Below are positions 34,601 to 42,165 of a DNA stretch of 64,000 nucleotides, piece by piece. The notes beneath the pieces were generated by a model. It did no database searches. It worked only from the letters and a program-made list of their open reading frames with translations, and was not told the DNA's origin. The DNA comes from Antarctobacter aquimaris (GTDB lineage Bacteria > Pseudomonadota > Alphaproteobacteria > Rhodobacterales > Rhodobacteraceae): the NCBI RefSeq assembly GCF_900184945.1, contig NZ_FXYF01000003.1, positions 310,001-374,000 of the forward strand, read 5' to 3'. The translations under genes and the position numbers were made by a program. Each line of letters opens with the position of its first letter. Positions within the stretch are counted from its first letter, which is position 1.

Positions 34601-36200
34601 GTTTCATCGCCTCCCGCCGGGCCTTTTTCGCGGCGAGTTGTTCGTCGATCGCCGCGATCATCGGCTTGTCCGGCATCTCGGTCACCCCGGCCATGAGCAG
34701 GCCCAGCTCGGTCTGGTTGGTTTCGGACGGCAGGCGTTCGCCCATCACCTGGCCGTCGAACATCACCGCGATGCGGTCGGACATCGACAGGATCTCGTCC
34801 AGTTCGACCGAGACCAGAAGGATCGCCTTGCCGGCGTCGCGCAGGTTGATGATCTGCTGGTGGATGAACTCGATGGCGCCGATGTCGACGCCGCGGGTGG
34901 GCTGGCCCACCAGCAGGATGTCGGGATCGCTCTCGATCTCGCGGGCCAGCACGATCTTCTGCTGGTTGCCGCCGGAAAAGTTGCGCGCGGCGAGGTTCGG
35001 GTTCGGCGGGCGCACGTCGAAATGGGCGATCTTGGCCTCGGCGTCCTTGTGGATGGCCTCGTTGTCCATCAGCCAGCGGTTCTTTTGATACTTCGGCTCG
35101 TTGTGATAGCCGAAGACGATGTTCTCCCAGGCGGTAAAGGGCATGATCAGCCCCTCGTGCTGGCGGTCCTCGGGGACATGGGCGATGCCGCGGCGGCGGC
35201 GGGACTGGCCGTCGGAATGTTTGCCGGTGAGGTCGATCTCCTCGCCGTTGACGCGGATCGTGCCGGTGGCGGCGGTGATTCCGCCCAGCACCTCCAGCAG
35301 TTCGGACTGGCCGTTGCCCGAAACCCCGGCGATGCCCAGGATCTCGCCGGCGCGGACATGCAGCGAGATGCCCTTGAGCCGCTCGACGCCGTGTTCGTCG
35401 ACGTGGCGCAGGTTCTCGATCTCCAGCACCATCTTGCCGGGGGTGGCGGGTTTCTTGTCGACGCGCAGCAGGACCTTGCGGCCGACCATCAGCTCGGCCA
35501 GCTGCTCGGGCGAGGTCTCCGAGGTCTTGACCGTCGCCGTCATCTCGCCGCGCCGCATCACGCTGACGGTGTCGGTGATCTCCATGATCTCGCGCAGCTT
35601 GTGGGTGATCAGGATGATCGTCTTGCCCTCGCGCTTGAGGCCCTCGAGGATGCGGAACAGGTGGTCTGCCTCGGCCGGGGTCAGCACGCCGGTGGGCTCG
35701 TCCAGGATCAGGATCTGCGCCTCGCGGTAGAGCGCCTTGAGGATCTCGACCCGCTGCTGGTGCCCGACCGAGAGATCCTCGATCAGCGCGTCGGGATCGA
35801 CGTTCAGCGCGTAGTCCTCGGCCAGCTTCTTGAGCACGCCGCGGGCCTTGGCCAGCGAGGGATTCAGCAGCGGGCCGTCCTCGACGCCGAGGATGACGTT
35901 TTCCAGCACGGTGAAGTTCTGCACCAGCTTGAAGTGCTGAAAGACCATGCCGATGCCGGCGGCGATGGCGGCCTGGCTGTCGGGGATCTGGGTGCGCTGG
36001 CCGTTGATGAAGATCTCGCCCGCGTCAGCCTTGTAAAAGCCGTAGAGGATCGACATCAGGGTCGACTTGCCCGCGCCGTTCTCGCCGATGATGCCATGGA
36101 TCGTGCCGGGCATCACGCGGATCGCGATGTCCTTGTTGGCCTGCACGGGGCCGAAGGACTTGGAGATGCCCTTGAGTTCGATGGCGGGGGTGTCGGTCAT
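34593..36200 (-). CDS. BMP-type ABC transporter ATPase with two nucleotide-binding domains
   Basis: 535 residues. The first domain has IIGENGAGKSTLMSILYG, the signature SVGHQQRVEILKAL and LILDEPTGVLTP. The second has the looser Walker region GVSGNGQSELLEVLGG typical of the weak C-terminal half in sugar/nucleoside ABC ATPases, then FSGGNQQKIVLAREIESDPD. It energises nucleoside uptake with the two permeases. AGGGATGCC-type spacing upstream is unremarkable. Confidence 0.94.
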   Translation of the reverse strand: MTDTPAIELKGISKSFGPVQANKDIAIRVMPGTIHGIIGENGAGKSTLMSILYGFYKADAGEIFINGQRTQIPDSQAAIAAGIGMVFQHFKLVQNFTVLENVILGVEDGPLLNPSLAKARGVLKKLAEDYALNVDPDALIEDLSVGHQQRVEILKALYREAQILILDEPTGVLTPAEADHLFRILEGLKREGKTIILITHKLREIMEITDTVSVMRRGEMTATVKTSETSPEQLAELMVGRKVLLRVDKKPATPGKMVLEIENLRHVDEHGVERLKGISLHVRAGEILGIAGVSGNGQSELLEVLGGITAATGTIRVNGEEIDLTGKHSDGQSRRRRGIAHVPEDRQHEGLIMPFTAWENIVFGYHNEPKYQKNRWLMDNEAIHKDAEAKIAHFDVRPPNPNLAARNFSGGNQQKIVLAREIESDPDILLVGQPTRGVDIGAIEFIHQQIINLRDAGKAILLVSVELDEILSMSDRIAVMFDGQVMGERLPSETNQTELGLLMAGVTEMPDKPMIAAIDEQLAAKKARREAMKRG

Positions 36201-36285
36201 GGCTTGGCCTTGTGACAGGGATGCCTGTCCGCCCGGACAGGGGCGGCCTTGCGGGGCAGGCGCGCGGCCTGTGAAGCAGGGGAAG

Positions 36286-36312
36286 CGGGCCGGAGCGCAT
36301 GGCCCCGGCCCG
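36286..36312 (-). terminator. Intercistronic hairpin between binding-protein and ATPase genes
   Basis: Stem CGGGCCGG / CCGGCCCG (8 bp) with an 11-base loop, eight bases after the stop of the binding-protein gene. In such operons a stable hairpin here protects the upstream message and lowers downstream expression. It lacks a T-run, so it may be partial attenuation. Confidence 0.5.
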
Positions 36313-36320
36313 ATCGGGGA

Positions 36321-37325
36321 TCAGAAGTCCAGCGCCGGGCAGCTGTCGTTGGTGTAGTAGGCGGTGACTTCGAGCGTGCCGTCGATGATGTCCTGGCGCG
36401 CCTTGTCCACGGCGGTCTTCATCTCGTCGGACACAAGCGCGGCGTTGTTGTCGTCCAGCGCATAGCCCACGCCGTCCTCGGCCAGGCCCAGCGTCATGAA
36501 CTTGCCGGTCTCGAGGTCGGCGCCCGCGGTCATCGCCTCGTAGACGGCGACGTCGACGCGCTTGAGCATCGAGGTCAGCACCGATCCCGGGTGCAGGTAG
36601 TTCTGGTTGCTGTCGACGCCGATCGACAGAATGCCCTCGTCGGCGGCGGTCTGCAGCACGCCAAGGCCGGTGCCGCCGGCGGCGGCGTAGATGATGTCTG
36701 CGCCCTGGCTGATCTGCGCCTTGGCCAGTTCGGCGCCCTTCACCGGGTCGTTCCAGGCGGCGGGGGTGGTGCCGGTCATGTTGGCGATGATCTTGATGTC
36801 CGGGTTCACCGCCTTGGCGCCCTGCGCGTAGCCGCAGGCAAAGTGGCGGATCAGCGGAATGTCCATGCCGCCGACAAAGCCGACGGTGCCGCTTTCGGAC
36901 TTCATCGCAGCCATCATGCCGACGAGGTAGGAGCCCTGGTGTTCCTGGAAGTTGATCAGCAGGACGTTCGGCGGCACTTCGGGCAGCCAGCCGTCGACGT
37001 TGACGAACTTGGTGTCCGGGTAGTCGCCGGCCACGGCGGCGATCGGCTCGGCATAGGAAAAGCCGGTGGTGATCACCGGGTTGAAGCCGGCCTCGGCAAA
37101 GCGGCGCAGCGCCTGTTCGCGCTGGGCTTCGGACTGGATCTCGATGTCGCGGTATTCGCCGCCGGATTCGGCCTTGTACCGCTCGGCGCCGTTGTAGGCG
37201 GCTTCGTTGAAGGATTTGTCGAACTTGCCGCCGAGGTCGTAGATCAGCGCCGGGTCGGCCAGCGCGGCGCCGGCGGTCAGCGCCAGCGCGGCGACGGTGC
37301 CGAGGGTCTTGGCAAAGAAGGTCAT
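36321..37325 (-). CDS. BMP-family substrate-binding protein (nucleoside ABC transporter)
   Basis: 334 residues. The signal peptide is MTFFAKTLGTVAALALTAGA then ALADP. The mature start IYDLGGKFDKSFNEAAYNGA, VITTGFSYAEPI and FVGGMDIPLIRHFACGYAQG are typical BMP/PnrA motifs. Not a lipoprotein, unlike many Gram-positive BMPs. It delivers purine or other nucleosides to the two permeases. AGGGAG upstream of ATG 37325 defines the start. First gene of the operon. Confidence 0.93.
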   Translation of the reverse strand: MTFFAKTLGTVAALALTAGAALADPALIYDLGGKFDKSFNEAAYNGAERYKAESGGEYRDIEIQSEAQREQALRRFAEAGFNPVITTGFSYAEPIAAVAGDYPDTKFVNVDGWLPEVPPNVLLINFQEHQGSYLVGMMAAMKSESGTVGFVGGMDIPLIRHFACGYAQGAKAVNPDIKIIANMTGTTPAAWNDPVKGAELAKAQISQGADIIYAAAGGTGLGVLQTAADEGILSIGVDSNQNYLHPGSVLTSMLKRVDVAVYEAMTAGADLETGKFMTLGLAEDGVGYALDDNNAALVSDEMKTAVDKARQDIIDGTLEVTAYYTNDSCPALDF

Positions 37326-37382
37326 GGAGGGCTCCCTGGTGTGACGGGCGGATAAGCCGCCCGTTCCGTTTGTGATGGGCCA

Positions 37383-37412
37383 ATCAAAGCCGCAGGGCGC
37401 GGGAGGGGTCAA
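37383..37412 (-). promoter_or_regulatory. Candidate sigma-70-type promoter of the nucleoside ABC operon
   Basis: On the minus strand TTGACC (37412-37407) is followed after 18 bases by TTTGAT (37388-37383). That leaves a leader of about 50 bases to ATG 37325. The -10 match is only moderate. Confidence 0.35.
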
Positions 37413-37450
37413 CCGGTTTTTACCAAGCGGTCCCGCGTGGTGGCCTGACG

Positions 37451-37864
37451 TCAGGGCAGAGTCCGGGTCATGATCACGGCGTCGTCGCGGGTGCCGTCCG
37501 GGCGGGTGTAGTAACCGCGCCGTCTGCCCGCCTCGGCGTAGCCCCGGTCTGCGTAGAAGGCGCGGGCAGGCGCGTTCGTGGCGGCGACTTCGAGAAAGCA
37601 GGCAGTGGCGCCTCGGGCGGTCGCTTCGGCGTGGAAAATGGCCAGGGCGCGGGTTCCTTCCCCCTGCCGCTGGACCTCCGGGTCGGCGGCCAGCGCGAGG
37701 ATCTCGGCCTCGCCGGCGACCACGGTGCCGAGCACGAAGGCATGCCCGGTTGCCGCCAGCAGGGTGTGCGGTCCGGCCAGTGTCTCGGCGAATTGCGCGG
37801 CGCTCCAGGGGCGCATGTGGGTATAGGCGCGGGCGGCCAGCGCTGCGAGGGTCTCAGGCGTCAT
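37451..37864 (-). CDS. rimI: RimI-like GNAT N-acetyltransferase
   Basis: 137 residues from ATG 37864. The acetyl-CoA motif A is EILALAADPEVQRQGEGTRA, where the canonical R/Q-x-x-G-x-G/A appears as Q-R-Q-G-E-G. It is followed by ACFLEVAATNAPARAFYADR and GYAEAGRRRGYYT. It probably acetylates the N-terminus of ribosomal protein S18 or another substrate. It overlaps the tsaB stop by 11 bases, the usual tsaB-rimI arrangement. Confidence 0.9.
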   Translation of the reverse strand: MTPETLAALAARAYTHMRPWSAAQFAETLAGPHTLLAATGHAFVLGTVVAGEAEILALAADPEVQRQGEGTRALAIFHAEATARGATACFLEVAATNAPARAFYADRGYAEAGRRRGYYTRPDGTRDDAVIMTRTLP

Positions 37865-38501
37865 CGAGGATGTGCGGCGGCGCATCGCGCGACGGCGCGG
37901 CGTCGGCGGGCTTGAGGTACAGCGGCGCCGGGCGGAGCGGTGCGTCGCGCCATCGCAGCGCGGCGATTCGGGCAATGGCCTCGGCCGGGGCGTGGCGCGG
38001 CGGGGCGCTGTTGGCGCTGAGGCGGGCAGCGACGGCCGTGGGGGCGGAGCCGGTGCAGGTCAGTCCGGGGACGGCCCAGTTGGCCGGAAGGTCGGCCAGG
38101 GCGACCAGCTGCGCGGGAATCTCCGGGAACCGGCCGAAGGACTGCACGTAGGCCTGGTCGCGCGGGGCCGCGATGCAGGCGAGGACGGGACCGGGCGTGT
38201 CGAACGCGGCGGCCTCCAGCAGGCTCACGCCGACCGCCGGGATGCCCAGCGACAGCGCAAGACCGCGCGCTGCTGCGACCGAGAGCCGGACACCGGTGAA
38301 ATTGCCCGGCCCGGTGCCGACGCCGATGGCCGCCAGGTCGTCCCAGCTCGTGCCGCTCGAGGCCAGAAGCTCCTCGATCAGGGGAAACAGCCGCTCGGCC
38401 TGGCCGCGGGCCATGGGCTCCTGCGCGGCGGCGCGGATGACCTGCCCGTCAAGCAGCGCCACGGCGACATGGGCGGAAGAGGTGTCGAAGCCGAGAATCA
38501 T
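37854..38501 (-). CDS. tsaB: tRNA threonylcarbamoyladenosine biosynthesis protein TsaB
   Basis: 215 residues of the ASKHA fold. MILGFDTSSAHVAVALLDGQ and GVGTGPGNFTGVRLSVAAAR then GLAL are diagnostic. TsaB is the scaffold that, with TsaD and TsaE, makes t6A at position 37 of ANN-decoding tRNAs. ATG 38501 matches the family N-terminus. The upstream 150 bases contain a four-palindrome array. Confidence 0.94.
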   Translation of the reverse strand: MILGFDTSSAHVAVALLDGQVIRAAAQEPMARGQAERLFPLIEELLASSGTSWDDLAAIGVGTGPGNFTGVRLSVAAARGLALSLGIPAVGVSLLEAAAFDTPGPVLACIAAPRDQAYVQSFGRFPEIPAQLVALADLPANWAVPGLTCTGSAPTAVAARLSANSAPPRHAPAEAIARIAALRWRDAPLRPAPLYLKPADAAPSRDAPPHILDDA

Positions 38502-38555
38502 GTCGGTGCTTATCGCCGCGCGCGTCAGTGGATGCAAACCCGGGCGGGGCAGGGC

Positions 38556-38650
38556 AAAGCCGCTTCGAAGCGGCTTTGAGAAAGCGCCTTGCAAGGCGCT
38601 TTGCAAACGCGCTTGCAAGCGCGTTGAGAAAGGCTTTTCGAAAAGCCTTT
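38556..38650. repeat. Array of four perfect palindromes separated by three bases
   Basis: Units at 38556-38577, 38581-38602, 38606-38625 and 38629-38650 (22, 22, 20 and 22 bases) are each fully self-complementary. Their centres are TTCGAA, TTGCAA, TTGCAA and TTCGAA, and their half-sites are AAAGCCGCTTC, AAAGCGCCTTG, AACGCGCTTG and AAAGGCTTTTC. The spacers are GAG, GCA and GAG. The half-sites differ while the symmetry is perfect. The array lies between nfuA and tsaB, both on the minus strand. Confidence 0.9.
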
Positions 38651-38655
38651 CCGGC

Positions 38656-39219
38656 TCAGACCGCGACGGGGCGCACCTCGGTCACTTCGGGGATGTAGTG
38701 GCGCAGCAGGTTCTCGATGCCCATCTTCAGCGTCAGCGTGGACGACGGGCAGCCGGCGCAGGCGCCCTGCATGTGCAGGTAGACCACGCCACGGTCAAAG
38801 CCGTGGAAGGTGATGTCGCCGCCGTCCTGCGCCACGGCGGGGCGCACCCGGCTGTCCAGCAGTTCCTTGATCTGGCCGACGATCTCGGAGTCCGCGCCAT
38901 CATGCGCGGCATGGCCCCCGGTCTGCACCGCCCCATCCGCCATCACGGGCTGACCGGACTGGAAATGCTCCATGATCGCGCCCAGGATTGCAGGCTTCAG
39001 GTGGTCCCAGTCGGCGCTGTCGCCCTTGGTGACGGTGACGAAGTCGTTGCCGAAGAACACGCCGGTGACGCCCTCGACCGCAAACAGCCGCTGGGCCAGC
39101 GGCGAACCGCCCGCGGCATCGGCATTCGGGAAATCCGCGGTGCCCATGTCCAGCACGGTCTGGCCGGGCAGGAACTTCAGCGTCGCGGGGTTGGGCGTGG
39201 ATTCTGTCTGAATGAACAT
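38656..39219 (-). CDS. nfuA: NfuA-type Fe-S cluster carrier (NifU-like)
   Basis: 187 residues. The N-terminal Scaffold-protein domain (MFIQTESTPNPATLKFLPGQ, GVFFGNDFVTVTK) is followed by a C-terminal NifU domain with C154-A-G-C157 and VRPAVAQDGGDITFHGFDRG. It carries [4Fe-4S] clusters to target proteins as a dimer. This is the mitochondrial-Nfu1-like form common in alphaproteobacteria. Intact. Confidence 0.95.
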   Translation of the reverse strand: MFIQTESTPNPATLKFLPGQTVLDMGTADFPNADAAGGSPLAQRLFAVEGVTGVFFGNDFVTVTKGDSADWDHLKPAILGAIMEHFQSGQPVMADGAVQTGGHAAHDGADSEIVGQIKELLDSRVRPAVAQDGGDITFHGFDRGVVYLHMQGACAGCPSSTLTLKMGIENLLRHYIPEVTEVRPVAV

Positions 39220-39303
39220 CTTGGATCACCCTTTTCTGGCGTACCCCTCTATATGCGCGCCGGGGGGCGGGGCGTCAAGGATTGGAACGATTCTAAACTC
39301 GGG

Positions 39304-40356
39304 TCAGTGCGGCGTGGCGGGGGGCAGGAACGCGTCGATGCGGGCCAGGATGTCCTGCTGGACCTCATCACGTGGCCGCAGGCCGCGATCCGAACAGATG
39401 TTGTCGTCTCCGGCAAGGCCGATCACGGCAACACCCAGCCAGCTGCATCGCGGCAGGGCGCTGAAATGCGCCGCCCCGGGCACCGCGACATGGCGCGCCT
39501 GCGGCATCCGCGCGGCGATGCCGTCGGCGCGCATCGCCTCGGGGATGGTGTCGGGCTCACCCAGGTTGACGACCTGCACGGGCAGGGCCATGGCGGCGAG
39601 GCTGTCTTCGGTGGCGGCCTGCGGCAGCGCCGGGTCGATGGCGATGACCCGGGTGACGCGGGGATCGGACAGGTCGGCCTCGTACCGGGTGGCGTCGATG
39701 GTCGTGAAATCGACGCCGCTCGCCTGCATCCAGCCGCAATCCACCTTGCCGGCATTCCGGTCGCAATAGGCGATGAACGCCGCCTTGGACACGCGCAGGC
39801 CGCCCGCGGCCAGCGCCGTGTGCCCGCCCAGCGAAAAGCCCGCCGCAGTGACGCCACCCGCGACCGCGAACCCCGGCAGCCCGCCCGAATCGATCCAGTC
39901 GAGCAGGGCGGTCAGGTCTGCGGTGCGTTCCCACACCATCACCGTCCGGGCGGGCAGGCTGTCGCGCGACGTGGTCCCGGGATGGTTGGCCGCGATCACC
40001 AGGTAGCCGCGATTGGCGAGGTGCGCCGCCAGCCAACCCAGCTGCACCGCGTTGCCGCCCGATCCGTGCGACAGCACCACGACCGGCGCCTGGCCGGGCA
40101 AAGGGGCGTCCGGACGCACGTGATGGCCGTAGAACAGGGCGTTCTGGCCGATCAACTGAGGCGTGCCCTGCGTCGCGGGATACCAGACGTGCACGGACAG
40201 CGGCACGTCGCGGTGTGCGACCTCCAGCTGTGCCTGCCGATAGCCGGGAACCGTGGCCGGCGGATCGAAGGGCCGGGTGGCGGCGGCAAGGGCCAGGCCA
40301 AAGGCGGTCGCCGCAAGACCGGCCAGCACCGCGAGGGCAAGGAGAAGACGTTTCAT
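39304..40356 (-). CDS. Exported alpha/beta hydrolase (dienelactone/PAF-acetylhydrolase-like)
   Basis: 350 residues. The N-terminal MKRLLLALAVLAGLAATAFG is a signal peptide or anchor. The core has the oxyanion strand VVVLSHGSGGNAVQLGWLAA and nucleophile elbow G-F-S175-L-G-G-H. Later Asp and His (IAIDPALPQA, VAVPGAAHFSAL) complete a plausible triad. Several Cys (YCDRNAGKVDCGW, NICSDRG) fit a periplasmic location. The substrate is unknown; esterase or lipid-deacylase activity is inferred. Confidence 0.85.
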   Translation of the reverse strand: MKRLLLALAVLAGLAATAFGLALAAATRPFDPPATVPGYRQAQLEVAHRDVPLSVHVWYPATQGTPQLIGQNALFYGHHVRPDAPLPGQAPVVVLSHGSGGNAVQLGWLAAHLANRGYLVIAANHPGTTSRDSLPARTVMVWERTADLTALLDWIDSGGLPGFAVAGGVTAAGFSLGGHTALAAGGLRVSKAAFIAYCDRNAGKVDCGWMQASGVDFTTIDATRYEADLSDPRVTRVIAIDPALPQAATEDSLAAMALPVQVVNLGEPDTIPEAMRADGIAARMPQARHVAVPGAAHFSALPRCSWLGVAVIGLAGDDNICSDRGLRPRDEVQQDILARIDAFLPPATPH

Positions 40357-40399
40357 GGCGCGAAAAACCTGACGCAGTTTTGCGTCACGCGTTTCACAT

Positions 40400-40855
40400 C
40401 TAGGTGATGGCTTCAAGCCGCTCCTTGGACATGTCGCCGGGCACGATGGTCAGCGGGATCGGCAGCGATCCGGCCGAGCGCGACATCTGGCTGACCAGCG
40501 GTCCGGGCCCCTTCTTGTCCGGGGCGGCGCCCAGCACCAGGATGCCGATGTCCGGGTCGTCGCGCACCTGGGCGAGGATCTCGGTCACCGCGTCGCCCTC
40601 GCGGATGACCAGTTCCGGGTCGACGCCCTGCTTGTCGCGCATCCACTTGGCGAAGACCTCGAAATGCGCGTGGATGCGTTCGCGGGCCTCTTCGCGCATG
40701 ATGTCGCCGACGCCGATCCAGTGGTTGAACTCGTCCGGCGGAATGACCGAGAGGATGGCGACACCGCCGCCCGTCTTGGCGGCGCGCATGGCGGCAAAGC
40801 GCATGGCGTTCAGGCATTCGCGGCTGTCATCGAGCACGACAAGGAACTTGCGCAT
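40400..40855 (-). CDS. Universal stress protein (UspA family)
   Basis: 151 residues, one Usp domain. MRKFLVVLDDSRECLNAMRF has the first-strand Asp pair, and the C-terminal ILVLGAAPDKKGPGPLVSQM then SRSAGSLPIPLTIVPG is a variant of the ATP-binding G-2x-G-9x-G-S/T pattern (here G-A-A-P-D-K-K-G). ATP binding is therefore uncertain. It lies 44 bases upstream of the hydrolase gene on the same strand. Confidence 0.9.
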   Translation of the reverse strand: MRKFLVVLDDSRECLNAMRFAAMRAAKTGGGVAILSVIPPDEFNHWIGVGDIMREEARERIHAHFEVFAKWMRDKQGVDPELVIREGDAVTEILAQVRDDPDIGILVLGAAPDKKGPGPLVSQMSRSAGSLPIPLTIVPGDMSKERLEAIT

Positions 40856-41027
40856 GGGGGTCTTTCTCCTGACCGAATATCATGGCGAAGCGTCCCGCGG
40901 CTGTCCAGCCTTGTCACGGCCGCGCGGGTGGCGCAACGTGGCGGTCAGGACCGGGCAAACCAGGCACGAGATCGCTGGATGCGGAAGGCGAGGGGCGTCC
41001 GCCGCGCGCCAGCAGGCGGCGCTTGGC

Positions 41028-41891
41028 TCAGTGACCGCTCAGCGCCCAGTCCCAGTACATCTTGCGCACGCGCTTGGTCACATGCCCCACCTGGTAGCTG
41101 GTGTCCTCGAAGCCGGTCACCGGGGTGACCTTGTTCATGTTGCCGGACATGAAGACCTCGTCCGCGCTGTTGAAATCCTCGAAGCTCAGCACCGTCTCGA
41201 TGACCTCCATGCCGTCGGCGCGCATGTTGGCGATGTGGCGGGCGCGGGTGATGCCGGCCAGGAAGGTGCCGTTGGGGATCGGAGTGAACACGACGCCGTC
41301 GCGCACCATGAAGATGTTGGCGGTGGCGGTTTCGGCCACGTTGCCCATGGCGTCGGCCACCAGCGCGTTGGAAAAGCCGCGCTTGCGCACCTCGGTCAGC
41401 ATCCGGGCGTTGTTGGGGTAGAGGCAGCCGGCCTTGGCGTTGACCACCGCGTCCTCCAGCACCGGGCGGCGGAACCGGGTGCGGCCCAGCGTGGCGGTCG
41501 CGGTTTCCGGGGCCATGGGGATCTCTTCGAGGCAGAGCGCAAAGCCGGTGGTCTCGGCCTGCGGGACGATGGCGGTCACGTCGCCGTCGATGCCCCAGTA
41601 CATCGGCCGGATGTAGACGGCGGTGCCGGGGGCGTAGGCCTTCAGCCCTTCGCGCACCAGGTCGACCATGTCCTCGGCCGTGACGGTCGGCGTCACCATC
41701 AGCGCCTCGGCCGAACGGTTGACCCGGGCGCAGTGTGCTTCGAGGTCGGGCGCCACGCCCTGCACGTACCGCGCACCGTCAAAGACCGACGACCCCAGCC
41801 AGGCGCCATGGTCGGCGGCGCGCATGATCATCACGTCGCCGTCGTGCCAGCTGCCGTTGAAAAAGGTACGGATGTTCTTGCCGGTCGCCAT
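41028..41891 (-). CDS. Branched-chain amino acid aminotransferase-like enzyme (class IV)
   Basis: 287 residues, fold-type IV PLP enzyme. The lysine motif is EDAVVNAKAGCLYPNNARML, with the Schiff-base Lys in N-A-K-A. VAETATANIFMVRDGVVFTP and PNGTFLAGITRARHI complete the cofactor pocket. This group includes IlvE and D-amino-acid or ADCL-type enzymes, so substrate assignment as branched-chain amino acids is likely but not certain. The upstream intergenic region holds a very stable hairpin. Confidence 0.88.
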   Translation of the reverse strand: MATGKNIRTFFNGSWHDGDVMIMRAADHGAWLGSSVFDGARYVQGVAPDLEAHCARVNRSAEALMVTPTVTAEDMVDLVREGLKAYAPGTAVYIRPMYWGIDGDVTAIVPQAETTGFALCLEEIPMAPETATATLGRTRFRRPVLEDAVVNAKAGCLYPNNARMLTEVRKRGFSNALVADAMGNVAETATANIFMVRDGVVFTPIPNGTFLAGITRARHIANMRADGMEVIETVLSFEDFNSADEVFMSGNMNKVTPVTGFEDTSYQVGHVTKRVRKMYWDWALSGH

Positions 41892-41981
41892 CTCTCTGCT
41901 TCCTCCCGAGTGCCCGCGCGCAGGCTAGGCGGCAGGGCGGGCGAGGTCCAGAGGGATATGGCCCCCGGGCGCGGCCGTGAT

Positions 41982-42007
41982 CCAAAGGCGACTACGGTCG
42001 CCTTTGG
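41982..42007. promoter_or_regulatory. Perfect 11-base-stem hairpin between divergent genes
   Basis: CCAAAGGCGAC (41982-41992) and GTCGCCTTTGG (41997-42007) are exact reverse complements with a TACG loop. It lies 91 bases upstream of the aminotransferase start and 159 bases upstream of fdhA. Both promoters must be near, so it may be an operator or a leader structure. Confidence 0.55.
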
Positions 42008-42165
42008 TCGCGCAGGGCCCCGGCGGAGGCCGCCCAGGGCATGGTGAGGTGCAACCGCCGCGCTTCGGAAACCTCCGGGCCGCAAAAATGCCGCTGAAGG
42101 TCGGGATTGAAACGCGCCTGCCGCGCGGGACATGATTAAACCGAGGCAGATAACGGGAGGCACGC

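Noticed and set aside
38556-38650. Possible CRISPR-like array
   Set aside because: The spacers are only three bases and the units are palindromes with different sequences, not identical direct repeats. No cas genes are near.
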